Positions 53,418 to 62,791 of a stretch of DNA of 64,000 bases are shown here, in pieces. Positions within the stretch are counted from its first letter, which is position 1. Each line of letters starts with the position of its first letter. This DNA is from Acidulodesulfobacterium sp021802425 (GTDB taxonomy: Bacteria > SZUA-79 > Acidulodesulfobacterales > Acidulodesulfobacteraceae). The notes under the pieces are model-generated. The model worked only from the letters and a program-made list of their open reading frames with translations, was not told where the DNA came from and did no database searches. Where the stretch lies: positions 1-64,000 of the forward strand of contig JAJZXJ010000003.1 of the NCBI GenBank assembly GCA_021802425.1, given 5' to 3'. The position numbers and the translations under genes are program-made.

Positions 53418-54683
53418 ATGAATATTAAAGAATTATCCGCAAAAAAAATTTCCGAGTTATTGCAGATAGCAAAGAATTATAGCATAGAAGGGGCATCGGG
53501 AATGCGAAAGCAAGATTTAATATATGCCCTGCTTCAGGCAGAAACTGAAAAAAACCAGCAGGCCGAAAAAAACGGTTTGCTTTCGGGCGAAGGCGTACTT
53601 GAAATTTTGCCTGACCAGTACGGATTTTTAAGATCGCTTGAGGCAAATTATCTTCACGGACCTGACGACATTTATGTATCGCCGTCCCAGATTAGAAAAT
53701 TCGGGCTCAGAACCGGCGACACCATCCGCGGGGTAATCAGGCCGCCGAAAGACAGCGAAAGGTTTTATGCGCTCCTTAAAGTAGAAAGCGTTAATTTTGA
53801 AGACCCTGAAGTTGCCAAAGAAAAAATACTATTTGACAACCTGACCCCCCTATATCCTGAAAACAGGATAAAACTTGAATTCGACCCAAAAAATTTATCT
53901 ACAAGACTGATGGATTTACTTATTCCTATAGGAAAGGGACAAAGGGGCTTAATCGTGGCGCCTCCAAGAACCGGAAAAACCATGCTTTTAAAAGACATAG
54001 CCCATGCTATAAATACTAACCATAAAGAAATTTTTCTGATGGTTCTTTTAATCGACGAAAGACCGGAGGAAGTTACCGATATGCAAAGGTCCGTAAATGG
54101 GGAAGTAATCAGTTCCACATTTGACGAACCGCCTCAAAGACACATCCAGATTGCCGAAATAGTTATAGAAAAGGCAAAAAGAATCGTTGAAACCGGAAAA
54201 GATGTCGTTATCCTGCTGGACTCTATTACAAGGCTTGCCAGAGCTTACAATGTAACCATTCCATCCTCGGGAAAGGTTTTATCGGGCGGGGTTGATTCAA
54301 ATGCCCTCCATAAGCCAAAAAGATTTTTCGGAGCGGCAAGAAATATCGAGGAAGGAGGAAGTCTTACCATAATAGCAACTGCCTTAATAGATACGGGTTC
54401 CAGAATGGATGAGGTAATTTTTGAAGAGTTTAAAGGAACGGGAAATATGGAGGTAAATTTAGACAGAAAACTTGCGGAAAAAAGGGTATTCCCCGCCTTC
54501 GATATAAATAAATCCGGTACAAGAAAAGAAGAACTTCTTGTTGACAAAGACCATCTTAAAAAGATTTGGGTTTTAAGAAAGGTTTTATCTAATATGGATA
54601 CGGCCGAAGCAATGGAATTCTTAATCGATAAAATTAAAAATACAAAATCAAATGCCGATTTCTTAAATCTAATGAATCAATGA
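53418..54683 (+). CDS. rho: Transcription termination factor Rho
   Basis: Hexameric RNA helicase for factor-dependent termination. Domains: Rho_N (about 1-48), cold-shock RNA-binding domain with LEILPDQYGFLRS and PDDIYVSPSQIRKFGLRTGD, and an ATPase with RGLIVAPPRTGKTMLLKDIA, LLIDERPEEVTDM, ILLDSITRLARAYN and SGGVDSNALHKPKRFFGAAR. The 421 residues match the compact form. Convergent with waaA after 25 bases. Confidence 0.98.
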   Translation: MNIKELSAKKISELLQIAKNYSIEGASGMRKQDLIYALLQAETEKNQQAEKNGLLSGEGVLEILPDQYGFLRSLEANYLHGPDDIYVSPSQIRKFGLRTGDTIRGVIRPPKDSERFYALLKVESVNFEDPEVAKEKILFDNLTPLYPENRIKLEFDPKNLSTRLMDLLIPIGKGQRGLIVAPPRTGKTMLLKDIAHAINTNHKEIFLMVLLIDERPEEVTDMQRSVNGEVISSTFDEPPQRHIQIAEIVIEKAKRIVETGKDVVILLDSITRLARAYNVTIPSSGKVLSGGVDSNALHKPKRFFGAARNIEEGGSLTIIATALIDTGSRMDEVIFEEFKGTGNMEVNLDRKLAEKRVFPAFDINKSGTRKEELLVDKDHLKKIWVLRKVLSNMDTAEAMEFLIDKIKNTKSNADFLNLMNQ

Positions 54684-54708
54684 GCATGTGAAGTAACGAT
54701 TATCATCT

Positions 54709-56064
54709 TTATTTTTTTAATAATCCGGCTATATATTCCAAATTTTTTAATGATGACCCTTTATTTTGCGATATAAGATTTAAACCGCTTTCCCTTGCAT
54801 CTTTTATTGCTTTCTCATCGTATAAGTAATATAATAACGCATTATATAATTCTTCAGGAGACGCTACCTTTTTGCCTGCCCTGATTTCAATAATTTTATC
54901 TGCGATCTCCGCGAAATTTTCCACATATTTACCGAAAATTACAGGCTTTCCAAAAAATAACGGCTCTAATAAATTATGTCCTCCGGCATGCACCATACTC
55001 CCCCCTGTGAAAGCGACATCGCATAAGCTATATATTGATATCAATTCTCCAATCATATCCACTAAAATAACAACCTTTAGACCGGCGGAACCCGTCTTTT
55101 TAAAGTCATTGTTAAGCGGAAGGGCAAGTTTATAATTTGACGAATAAATAGAGGAAAGCCTGTAATATTGCAAATTGTAGCCGCTTATAAGGCTGTCAAC
55201 ATATTCAAATCTTTCGGGGTGTCTTGGCGCTATAAAAAGGAAAAAATTTTCATCTTTTTTATCTAATTTTACAAAGGCGTCTAAAATCAGCCTCTCTTCT
55301 TCTTTATGAGTGCTGCCTGCAACTATTACCCTGCCGTCTTTAAATATATTTTTTAAATTTTCCATTTTTTTAGAAATTTCTTCCGTAAAATTTGCAAGGT
55401 TTGAATCAAATTTCATATTTCCGGTTATGTGGATGTTTTCCTTCTTTACGCCAAGTTTGAAAAATTTATCGTAATACCCGCCGGATGCGCAGAGAACTAA
55501 GCTGATGCTTTCAAAAACATATTTTAAAAAAAAATCAAGGGCTAAATAATTTTTATATGATTTATTGGATAACCTGGCGTTTATAATGGAAACCGGAATT
55601 TTTCTTTTTTTTAACATATTAAATAAATTCGGCCATATTTCGGTTTCAACGGATATAAATAATGCAGGCTTTATCATACCAAGAACGGATTTAATGGAAA
55701 AATAAAAGTCGTAAGGAAAGTAAAAAATATAAATATGATTTCCGGCTTTTTCGTAATATGTTTTTGCATAATCATAACCGGTTTTGGTGACCACGGAAAG
55801 ATAAACGGGTTTTTGAATTTCTTTTATCAGCATAAGGGTAAAATTTGCGGATGCTTTAACCTCGCCCAAAGATACGGCATGCACCCAAACCCCGTTTTCA
55901 AAATTCAATTCCCTTATGCCTTTGTTTATGAATGGAAAAAGTTTATTTAAAAAACCCGTCCCTCTTTTATCCCTTATAAAATAAAGAAATAGCATCCATA
56001 TAAAGAAAAACGGCAGGATTATTATTAATAAAAGATTATATAAAATAAATAATGGCATTTTCAT
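54709..56064 (-). CDS. waaA: 3-deoxy-D-manno-octulosonic acid (Kdo) transferase
   Basis: Adds Kdo to lipid A at the inner membrane. The 451-residue GT30 enzyme has an N-terminal membrane helix (about 4-30), VWVHAVSLGEVKASANF, FISVETEIWPNLF, SIINARLSNKSYKNY, IVAGSTHKEEERLIL, the region FLFIAPRHPERFEYV and VAFTGGSMVHAGGHNLLEPL. Last gene of the minus-strand lipid A cluster. Confidence 0.96.
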   Translation of the reverse strand: MKMPLFILYNLLLIIILPFFFIWMLFLYFIRDKRGTGFLNKLFPFINKGIRELNFENGVWVHAVSLGEVKASANFTLMLIKEIQKPVYLSVVTKTGYDYAKTYYEKAGNHIYIFYFPYDFYFSIKSVLGMIKPALFISVETEIWPNLFNMLKKRKIPVSIINARLSNKSYKNYLALDFFLKYVFESISLVLCASGGYYDKFFKLGVKKENIHITGNMKFDSNLANFTEEISKKMENLKNIFKDGRVIVAGSTHKEEERLILDAFVKLDKKDENFFLFIAPRHPERFEYVDSLISGYNLQYYRLSSIYSSNYKLALPLNNDFKKTGSAGLKVVILVDMIGELISIYSLCDVAFTGGSMVHAGGHNLLEPLFFGKPVIFGKYVENFAEIADKIIEIRAGKKVASPEELYNALLYYLYDEKAIKDARESGLNLISQNKGSSLKNLEYIAGLLKK

Positions 56065-56092
56065 AATAAAAACTTATTAGAACACTTGCAGG

Positions 56093-57847
56093 TTAATTAC
56101 CCATTTGCTTGATAAGAAGATTTTTATAAATACCGTTAACCAGGATTAACTCTTCATGGTTTCCGCTTTCAACTATCTCGCCATTGTCCAAAACATATAT
56201 GGTATCGGCTCTTTTTACCGTGGACAGCCTGTGGGCAATGATTATCGCAATTTTATTTTGGCACAGGCCGTAGGGGTTTTCATCCGTTCCAAACAGGGCG
56301 CCCTGAATCTCTTTTTCGGACTCGCTGTCCAAAGAAGAGGTAGCTTCGTCGAGTACAATTATAGGGGCATTTTTCAAAAAAGCCCTGGCAATGAGTATCC
56401 TTTGTTTTTCCCCTCCTGAAAGCCTTAATCCTGCTTCATCGACAATCGTGTCATAACCGTTTGGAAGTTTCATAATGAAATCATGGGCAAAAGCAAATTC
56501 AGAAGCCTTTATTATATCCTTCATGTCTTTGGAAAAACTGCCGTAAGCGATATTAAACCTGATTGATTCATTAAATAAAATTACCTGCTGCGATACATAA
56601 GAAATACTATTTCTTAAATCCTTTAAATTAAATTCACGGGTATTTATTCCGTTAATTAATATTTCCCCGCTGTCGGGATCGTAAAAACGGGGTATTAACA
56701 TCGAAATAGTGCTTTTACCCGCCCCTGAATAACCCACGATAGCAATCGTTTTACCCTTTAACGCTTTAATATTTATGTTTTTTAAGTCGTAACCCTTGCT
56801 CTTATCATAACTAAAATAAAGATTTCTTATCTCTAAACTACTTATTTCCTCCGGCAATGAGCGTTGATGAGCGCCCATTTTTTCAGACTCGCCGTCTATT
56901 ATCTCAAAAATCCGCGTTCCAGCCGCAATACCTTCCTGCAAGCTATTGTTTAGCCGTGACAGACTTTTAACCGGCTCGTAAAGCAAGAGAATTGCGGTTA
57001 AAAAAGAAAAGAAATTGCCGGGGGTATAGCCGAATTTTATTACCTGCAACCCCCCTACAAATATGATGAGGGAAACGGAAACGCCGCCTATTAATTCAAC
57101 AAACGGTACGGTTAATCCCCTTATCTTTGTCATTCTCATTAAGAATCTATAGAGATTGTCCGACAATTTTTTAAAACGGCTAATCTCAAGTTCTTCCATA
57201 TTATAAGCCTTTACCGTCCTTAAACTTGAAATGGTTTCATCTAAAAACTTGGTAATATTACCCATTTCTGTCTGCGTATCCGTGCTTGTTTTTCTCGCTT
57301 TTTTCCCGAGCAGCGTAACAGGAATTATAACCACTGGAAATAATACAAAAACGACTACCGCCAGATAAAAGTCCATATAAAATACGACAACGATAAGCAC
57401 GAGTATTGTCAATATATCCTTCATAACCGCGCTTACCGAATCTGAAACCGTTCTTTGGATAATATTTATATCGTAGGTTATTCTTGCAATTAAAACACCT
57501 GTCGGAATCTTGTTTAATTTTGGGACGGGAAATTTTACGATAGCGGAATAGACCTCGTCTCTTAATGTTCTTATTATGTTCTGCCCGACATTACCTATAT
57601 AATAAAACTCCGCATAATAGAAAATGTTTTTCACCACAAAAATAGCCATCACGAGAATCGGGATCAATAGGAGATCTTCGTAGCTTTTTGTTATAAATAT
57701 GTTGTTTATGAGGGGTTTGACGACATAAGCAAGAAGTCCCGTTAAAACAGAAACTATAGCCATACTTATCATAGCTAATATCAATCTTTTTTTATAAGGA
57801 AGTATATAAGGAACCAACCTTTTTAGGATATTAAAGTCCTTTTTCAT
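56093..57847 (-). CDS. msbA: Lipid A export ABC transporter MsbA
   Basis: Flips lipid A core across the inner membrane. The 584 residues have six membrane helices (about 18-310) fused to one nucleotide-binding domain with GYSGAGKST (Walker A), Q-loop ISYVSQQVILFNES, signature LRLSGGEKQRILIARAFLK, Walker B PIIVLDEATSSLDSE and IIIAHRLSTVKRAD. A small insert GTDENPYGLCQNK before the switch strand is unusual. Position beside waaA supports MsbA over other half-transporters. Confidence 0.92.
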   Translation of the reverse strand: MKKDFNILKRLVPYILPYKKRLILAMISMAIVSVLTGLLAYVVKPLINNIFITKSYEDLLLIPILVMAIFVVKNIFYYAEFYYIGNVGQNIIRTLRDEVYSAIVKFPVPKLNKIPTGVLIARITYDINIIQRTVSDSVSAVMKDILTILVLIVVVFYMDFYLAVVVFVLFPVVIIPVTLLGKKARKTSTDTQTEMGNITKFLDETISSLRTVKAYNMEELEISRFKKLSDNLYRFLMRMTKIRGLTVPFVELIGGVSVSLIIFVGGLQVIKFGYTPGNFFSFLTAILLLYEPVKSLSRLNNSLQEGIAAGTRIFEIIDGESEKMGAHQRSLPEEISSLEIRNLYFSYDKSKGYDLKNINIKALKGKTIAIVGYSGAGKSTISMLIPRFYDPDSGEILINGINTREFNLKDLRNSISYVSQQVILFNESIRFNIAYGSFSKDMKDIIKASEFAFAHDFIMKLPNGYDTIVDEAGLRLSGGEKQRILIARAFLKNAPIIVLDEATSSLDSESEKEIQGALFGTDENPYGLCQNKIAIIIAHRLSTVKRADTIYVLDNGEIVESGNHEELILVNGIYKNLLIKQMGN

Positions 57848-57886
57848 AGCAATTTTTGACTTGCCTTGGGGGTTAAAGGTTAAAAA

Positions 57887-59020
57887 TTAAACATTTTTTA
57901 ATGTTTTATCATATATCAAATTAGCGGATGCTTCAAGCGGATTAACGCCGGTTTTCAAGGTGGAAATTACATTTGAAATTTCATCTGTCATAGAGTTTTT
58001 ATAGAAATCGTCTCTTAAAATTTTGTCTATTTCCGCAAAGACATTTTGAGGGGTGAATTTCGATTCTATGAGCTCCGGAACTATCAATTTATTTGCCATT
58101 ATATTTATAAGTCCGATATACTTAATTCTGACTAAAACCTTGGCTATCAAATAAGTTAAAAAATTTAAATAATACACGATTATTACCGGTTTTTTATAAA
58201 ATCCTGCTTCTAAAGAGGCTGTTCCGCTTGCAGCTACGATTATGTCGCTTGAAGCTAAAGCATCTTTAACGGAATCTGTAATAATATACCAATCTTGAGA
58301 TATATTTTCCTTTTTCAACGCCTGTGCGAAATAGGATGAATCTATTCCTTTTCTAAACGGGAAGATAAAAAAGGCGTCTTTATAAGCAGACTTTATAAGC
58401 TGTAAAGACTTGACAATTCGATTTGCGTGATATTTAAGTTCGGTTTTTCTTGAACCGGGTAAAAATGAAATTACGGGATAATTACTGCTCATTTCTTTAG
58501 CTTGCGCTTCCTGCCTATATTCTAACTCATACAATGGATTCCCAAAATAGTACGCTTCGATACCTGCTTTTTTATAAATTTCAAGCTCGAATGGAAAAAT
58601 AGTAATCACAAATTTAATATACCTTTTTATAAAATTAATCCTTTTATATCTTGATGCCCATATTTTCGGAGGAATAAAATAAACTACGGGAATTTTTAAC
58701 TTATGCGATAATTTTGCTATTTTAAAATTAAAAGAGGGGAAATCGACCAATATGACAACATCCGGTTTATTAAGCCTTATCCAGCTTGAAACGTTTTTTA
58801 AAACCCTTTTGATTGTTTTTATCTTGCATATAACCTCCGTAAAACCCATAACGGCTAATTCATCGATGCCGGCAATCAGTTCTGCCCCTTCCGATTTTAG
58901 ATTTTCTCCTCCCATCGCGTAATACATTGCCCCGGGTTTAATTTTTTTAACGTAATTAATTAAGCCGGAAGCAAATATATCCCCTGAAAGTTCTCCTGCG
59001 ATAATAAGTACCTTTGCCAA
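57887..59020 (-). CDS. lpxB: Lipid A disaccharide synthase
   Basis: Joins UDP-2,3-diacylglucosamine and lipid X. The 377-residue GT19 enzyme has IIAGELSGDIFASGLI at the N-terminus, YAMGGENLKSEGAELI, VILVDFPSFNFKIAKLSHKL, VVYFIPPKIWASRYKR, VISFLPGSRKTELKYH and VAASGTASLEAGFYKKPVII, as usual. Between lpxI and msbA. Confidence 0.97.
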   Translation of the reverse strand: MAKVLIIAGELSGDIFASGLINYVKKIKPGAMYYAMGGENLKSEGAELIAGIDELAVMGFTEVICKIKTIKRVLKNVSSWIRLNKPDVVILVDFPSFNFKIAKLSHKLKIPVVYFIPPKIWASRYKRINFIKRYIKFVITIFPFELEIYKKAGIEAYYFGNPLYELEYRQEAQAKEMSSNYPVISFLPGSRKTELKYHANRIVKSLQLIKSAYKDAFFIFPFRKGIDSSYFAQALKKENISQDWYIITDSVKDALASSDIIVAASGTASLEAGFYKKPVIIVYYLNFLTYLIAKVLVRIKYIGLINIMANKLIVPELIESKFTPQNVFAEIDKILRDDFYKNSMTDEISNVISTLKTGVNPLEASANLIYDKTLKNV

Positions 59021-59052
59021 TTTTCGTCGGGCTTTAATAGTTTAACATAAAT

Positions 59053-59856
59053 TTACATTACATATATGGAAATGGATGATTCGTCCGCCTTTTTAATAAA
59101 CTCTTCTTTGTTTAGAACAATAGTGTTGGCTTCGAAGGCTAAACAGGTAGCACTAACCGCTATAAGCGAATCTATTGTTTTTTCGCCGACGGCAGGAACA
59201 TCAAATCTTAAATCCTGGTTCGGCTTGTTGACTTTTACGACGACAGCCCCGCCGCTTGCAAGTTTTCCTCCTCTTAGAATTGCTTCATCCGTTCCCTCTA
59301 TCGCTTCTAACGCCATAACTGATTTATCCTTTATAACGGCGGTCTGTCCGATATCGGCGGCGGCAATCAATCTTGCAGCAGAAAGTCCAAAGTCGATATC
59401 ATCCATTTCTTTTTTAGTGGGAACCCGTTTAGAAGCAACGCCCTTTGGCAAGAAAATCGAGGTTATATACTTAGTTTGCGGAACTACGGTTATGCCTTCT
59501 TTTTCAAAGAAATTGCAAATTGCGTTCAAGATAGTATCATCCCTTTTATCTTTAAGCGATAAAAAAAGCGTGATAGCCTTTAAATCCGGTTTGACCTTTT
59601 TAAACATAAGGGTTTTTTTTACCTTGCCTGCCATAATTACATCTCTAACCCCAACGGAATTAAAAAATTTTACCAATTTCCCGAGCTGGCCGACACTTAT
59701 ATAAACAATTGAATCGGCATGATCCATTAAACCCTTGTCGGCTTCTTCCTCTATCGCGCACACATGCACGGAATACCCTTTGGATTTTAGTTCATTTATG
59801 TATATTAAAGGAAACTCTCCGTAACCGGCAATTATTCCAATATTTTTATCTTCCAT
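59053..59856 (-). CDS. lpxI: UDP-2,3-diacylglucosamine pyrophosphatase LpxI
   Basis: LpxI-type (DUF1009) enzyme that makes lipid X, used instead of LpxH in alphaproteobacteria and many deltaproteobacteria. The 267 residues include IGIIAGYGEFPLIYINELKS, GVRDVIMAGKVKKT, RDDTILNAICNFFEKEG, DIGQTAVIKDKSVMALEAIE and GTDEAILRGGKLASGGAVVV, then DLRFDVPAVG. Between lpxA and lpxB. No LpxH or LpxG homologue is seen. Confidence 0.95.
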   Translation of the reverse strand: MEDKNIGIIAGYGEFPLIYINELKSKGYSVHVCAIEEEADKGLMDHADSIVYISVGQLGKLVKFFNSVGVRDVIMAGKVKKTLMFKKVKPDLKAITLFLSLKDKRDDTILNAICNFFEKEGITVVPQTKYITSIFLPKGVASKRVPTKKEMDDIDFGLSAARLIAAADIGQTAVIKDKSVMALEAIEGTDEAILRGGKLASGGAVVVKVNKPNQDLRFDVPAVGEKTIDSLIAVSATCLAFEANTIVLNKEEFIKKADESSISIYVM

Positions 59857-59865
59857 AAATAAAAG

Positions 59866-60636
59866 TTACCTTGTTATGCCCCTTTTGGATTTTTCGATAA
59901 AATTAGTAAACTTTTCTATTTTATCCGAACCGTTTAACTCCAGTTTTATTTTTTCTAATGCGGCTTTGGTGGTAACTTTTGATTTATATATAATTTTAAA
60001 GGCATTTTTTATTTTGTCTATTTCTTCTTTTGAAAAACCCCTCCTTTCCAAGCCTATTCTATTTATCCCGTATATCCTTGCCCTGTCTCCCGATGCAATA
60101 AGATACGGCGGAATATCCTGAACAACCATTGAACCGCCGGCAACCAGAGCCGATTCGCCGACTCTGACAAACTGATGAACGGCGCAAATACCTCCCAATA
60201 TGGCATAATCGTGAATCTCGATATGGCCCGCTAATGTCGCATTATTTGCGAGAATTACATGATTACCGATAATACAATCATGCGCCACATGAACATGCAT
60301 CATAAACAGGTTAGAATCACCGACCGCGGTAATACCGTTTCCCGTTACGGTTCCGGTATTAAATGTCGCATATTCCCGTATGATGTTATTATTGCCTATG
60401 ATAAGTTTTGTATCTTCCCCTCTGTATTTAAGGTCCTGCGGAATTGAACCTATAGAAGCAAATTGAAATATTTTATTGTTATCCCCTATCGTAGTATTCC
60501 CTTCTATAACGACATGGGAAGCTATTTTATTATTCCTGCCGATTTTTACGCCGTCTTTAATAACCGTATATGGCCCTACATCCGTTGAGTCGTCTATTAT
60601 GGCGCCTTCATAAATAATTGCGGTTTTATCTATCAT
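59866..60636 (-). CDS. lpxA: UDP-N-acetylglucosamine acyltransferase
   Basis: First acylation step of lipid A synthesis. The 256-residue left-handed beta-helix shows hexapeptide repeats (about 1-185), the catalytic His in MHVHVAHDCIIGNHVILAN (about 120-125), and a helical C-terminus with RIYGINRIGLERRGFSKEEI. It follows fabZ by 27 bases. Confidence 0.97.
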   Translation of the reverse strand: MIDKTAIIYEGAIIDDSTDVGPYTVIKDGVKIGRNNKIASHVVIEGNTTIGDNNKIFQFASIGSIPQDLKYRGEDTKLIIGNNNIIREYATFNTGTVTGNGITAVGDSNLFMMHVHVAHDCIIGNHVILANNATLAGHIEIHDYAILGGICAVHQFVRVGESALVAGGSMVVQDIPPYLIASGDRARIYGINRIGLERRGFSKEEIDKIKNAFKIIYKSKVTTKAALEKIKLELNGSDKIEKFTNFIEKSKRGITR

Positions 60637-60663
60637 AAACCCTTTTATCCTTAAATATATTTT

Positions 60664-61131
60664 TTATGGTTTTACAAAAGAAGCCATAAGGTCTGCCTCT
60701 GCGCATAATTTTCCATCGACTAAGGCTTTCCCGTGAAACATCCATATAAACTGCTTTCTTTTAACAAGTTCGACATTCAATACTATAGTGCTTCCCGGGA
60801 AAATCGGTTTTCTAAATCTTGCCTTATCTATTCCCATAAAATAAGTGAGCATATTTTTTAGATCGTCGTCTTCTTCCGTTTTATATGCAAGAATTCCCCC
60901 TGCCTGAGCTAATGCCTCCAGAATAAGCACTCCCGGCATAACGGGATAAGACGGGAAGTGTCCCTGGAAAAACGGCTCATTAATTGTGGTATTTTTAATA
61001 GCGGTAATAGATTTTCCTTTTTCGAGCGCAATAACCTTATCCACCATAAGAAAAGGAAATCTATGCGGAAGAAGATTTAGTATCTCCCGAATACCTATTT
61101 CCGTCAAATTTGAAGACTCTTCATTAATCAT
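60664..61131 (-). CDS. fabZ: 3-hydroxyacyl-ACP dehydratase FabZ
   Basis: Dehydrates 3-hydroxyacyl-ACP for fatty acid synthesis. The 155-residue hot-dog protein has LLPHRFPFLMVDKV (catalytic His), INEPFFQGHFPSYPVMPGVL and EALAQAGG (catalytic Glu). It lies three bases downstream of lpxD, the standard lpxD-fabZ-lpxA order that balances fatty acid and lipid A synthesis. Confidence 0.98.
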   Translation of the reverse strand: MINEESSNLTEIGIREILNLLPHRFPFLMVDKVIALEKGKSITAIKNTTINEPFFQGHFPSYPVMPGVLILEALAQAGGILAYKTEEDDDLKNMLTYFMGIDKARFRKPIFPGSTIVLNVELVKRKQFIWMFHGKALVDGKLCAEADLMASFVKP

Positions 61132-61134
61132 TTT

Positions 61135-62178
61135 TTAGTCCCTTGTCTTTTCGATATCTTTTATTCTTTTAAAAAGTTCGGGGAGTCTTTTGAATAGCAC
61201 AACCGAACTGCGCCAATCTTTAATAGAAAAAGCCGGGGAACCGGATATGATGTCGTTATCCTTTATGTTATGCGCAACGCCCGACTGTGCCGCTATTATA
61301 ACGCCGTTCCCCACCCTGATGTGCCCTGCAATGCCTACCTGCCCGCCGATTGTCACATTATCCCCTACCTCCGAACTGCCGGCAATTCCGGTTTGCGCGG
61401 CAATCACGCAATTGCTGCCGATTATTACATTATGAGCAATCTGGGACAGATTGTCTATCTTTGTTCCCCTGCCTATTTTAGTAAAATCGGCAACACCCCT
61501 ATCTACGGTAACATTTGCGCCTAATTCGACATCGTCATCCAGAATAACATAACCTGAATGAATAATTTTCACATAGCCGTTTTTATCTCTGGCATACCCA
61601 AATCCGTCGCTTCCTATAACGGAACCTGAATGAATTATGCAGTTATTACCTATTTTAGAATTGTCGTAAACGGTAACATTCGGATAAATCTTGACGCCGT
61701 CTCCGATCTTAACATTTTTTCCGATAAAAACATTGCTCATTATATTGCAATCTTTACCTATAACAGAACCTGCATCCACAAAAACGCCCGGGTATAATAT
61801 AGAGTTTTCGCTTATTAACGCAGTTTTATCGACTCTGGCATATTGTAGAAAATCCTTAGAAACCGTTTTGTCTAAACTATCCTTCCCGCTAAATAACTGC
61901 GTTGCTTTTGCAAAGGCTAAATAAGGATTTTTGGAGTCGAGTATAAGGAATTTAATTCCCGAAGGAAGTTCCCGTTTTAAAGACTCGTAATCCATAATTA
62001 CCGCACAAGCCTTTGTTTCGCTAAGATATTTAAGATATTTTGAATTTGAAATAAACGAAATCTCATCGCTTTTCGCTCCCTGCAAAGAGCCGGCTCCCGA
62101 AATAAAAATATCTGCCGGAAGTTTGCCTATGCCGTGTAAAGATAACTTTGAGACAATGTCGTTAAGCGGTATGGCCAT
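61135..62178 (-). CDS. lpxD: UDP-3-O-(3-hydroxymyristoyl)glucosamine N-acyltransferase
   Basis: Third lipid A acylation step. An N-terminal uridine-binding domain (about 1-100) precedes a hexapeptide-repeat helix (about 105-310) with VIGSDGFGYARDKNGYVKI, GANVTVDRGVADFTKIGRGT and IDNLSQIAHNVIIGSNCVIA (catalytic His), and a C-terminal helix. 347 residues. Confidence 0.97.
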   Translation of the reverse strand: MAIPLNDIVSKLSLHGIGKLPADIFISGAGSLQGAKSDEISFISNSKYLKYLSETKACAVIMDYESLKRELPSGIKFLILDSKNPYLAFAKATQLFSGKDSLDKTVSKDFLQYARVDKTALISENSILYPGVFVDAGSVIGKDCNIMSNVFIGKNVKIGDGVKIYPNVTVYDNSKIGNNCIIHSGSVIGSDGFGYARDKNGYVKIIHSGYVILDDDVELGANVTVDRGVADFTKIGRGTKIDNLSQIAHNVIIGSNCVIAAQTGIAGSSEVGDNVTIGGQVGIAGHIRVGNGVIIAAQSGVAHNIKDNDIISGSPAFSIKDWRSSVVLFKRLPELFKRIKDIEKTRD

Positions 62179-62221
62179 AAAAATTAAAATACGATTTATA
62201 TTATATGGTATTTACAATATC

Positions 62222-62755
62222 TTATTTTGAGTTCATCTGCGTTAAAACTTCATTTGTAATATCAATCCCGTTATCCCTGTAAACTACGCTTGGCCTGTCG
62301 ATAACAAGCAGGTAGCCGTTTTTCTTTGCAATTGCGGTTATAATAGCAGTGGCTTTATCTACTATTCCTTTTAAAAGCGTGTACCTTTTTTCTGCCATAA
62401 CACCCTGAACATGCTTCTCCTCGGCTCTAAACTTTGAAATATCCGTTTCAAATTCCTTTGTCTTATGCGCCTTTTCGCTGGCCGACATTATAGAGCCGTT
62501 CTGCTTTAAATCATTTTGAATCGCGGCTATTTTTTTTCTCATCGTTAACAATCTGGCGGTATATGTGGAATACAAAGCCTTTAGCTCCGCATTGGCTTTT
62601 TTGCCCTGATTTGACATCGAAATAATATTTTGCATATTAACTACGGCAATGGAGGAACCAGCTGCCCATACATTTTTTGAATTTGAATAAGTTAATGCCA
62701 CGGCGAATAAAGTTAAAATTACCGCAAGACTTAAATTAAAAATTAATCTTTTCAT
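62222..62755 (-). CDS. skp: Skp/OmpH family periplasmic chaperone
   Basis: Escorts outer-membrane proteins through the periplasm. The 177 residues have a signal peptide (about 1-32, ending VWAAG), the conserved SIAVVNMQNIISMSNQGKKA, and a long coiled-coil segment (about 58-130) rich in Lys, Glu and Ala. A final beta segment NGYLLVIDRPSVVYRDNGID follows. Between bamA and lpxD as in many proteobacteria. Confidence 0.93.
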   Translation of the reverse strand: MKRLIFNLSLAVILTLFAVALTYSNSKNVWAAGSSIAVVNMQNIISMSNQGKKANAELKALYSTYTARLLTMRKKIAAIQNDLKQNGSIMSASEKAHKTKEFETDISKFRAEEKHVQGVMAEKRYTLLKGIVDKATAIITAIAKKNGYLLVIDRPSVVYRDNGIDITNEVLTQMNSK

Positions 62756-62791
62756 AAAATCTCCTTGTTTTATTTTTTATTTTTTTTATCG

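Noticed and set aside
59066..59704. 212-codon open frame opposite lpxI
   Set aside because: Antisense to a well-conserved gene, with composition explained by the lpxI codons; no ribosome site or motif.
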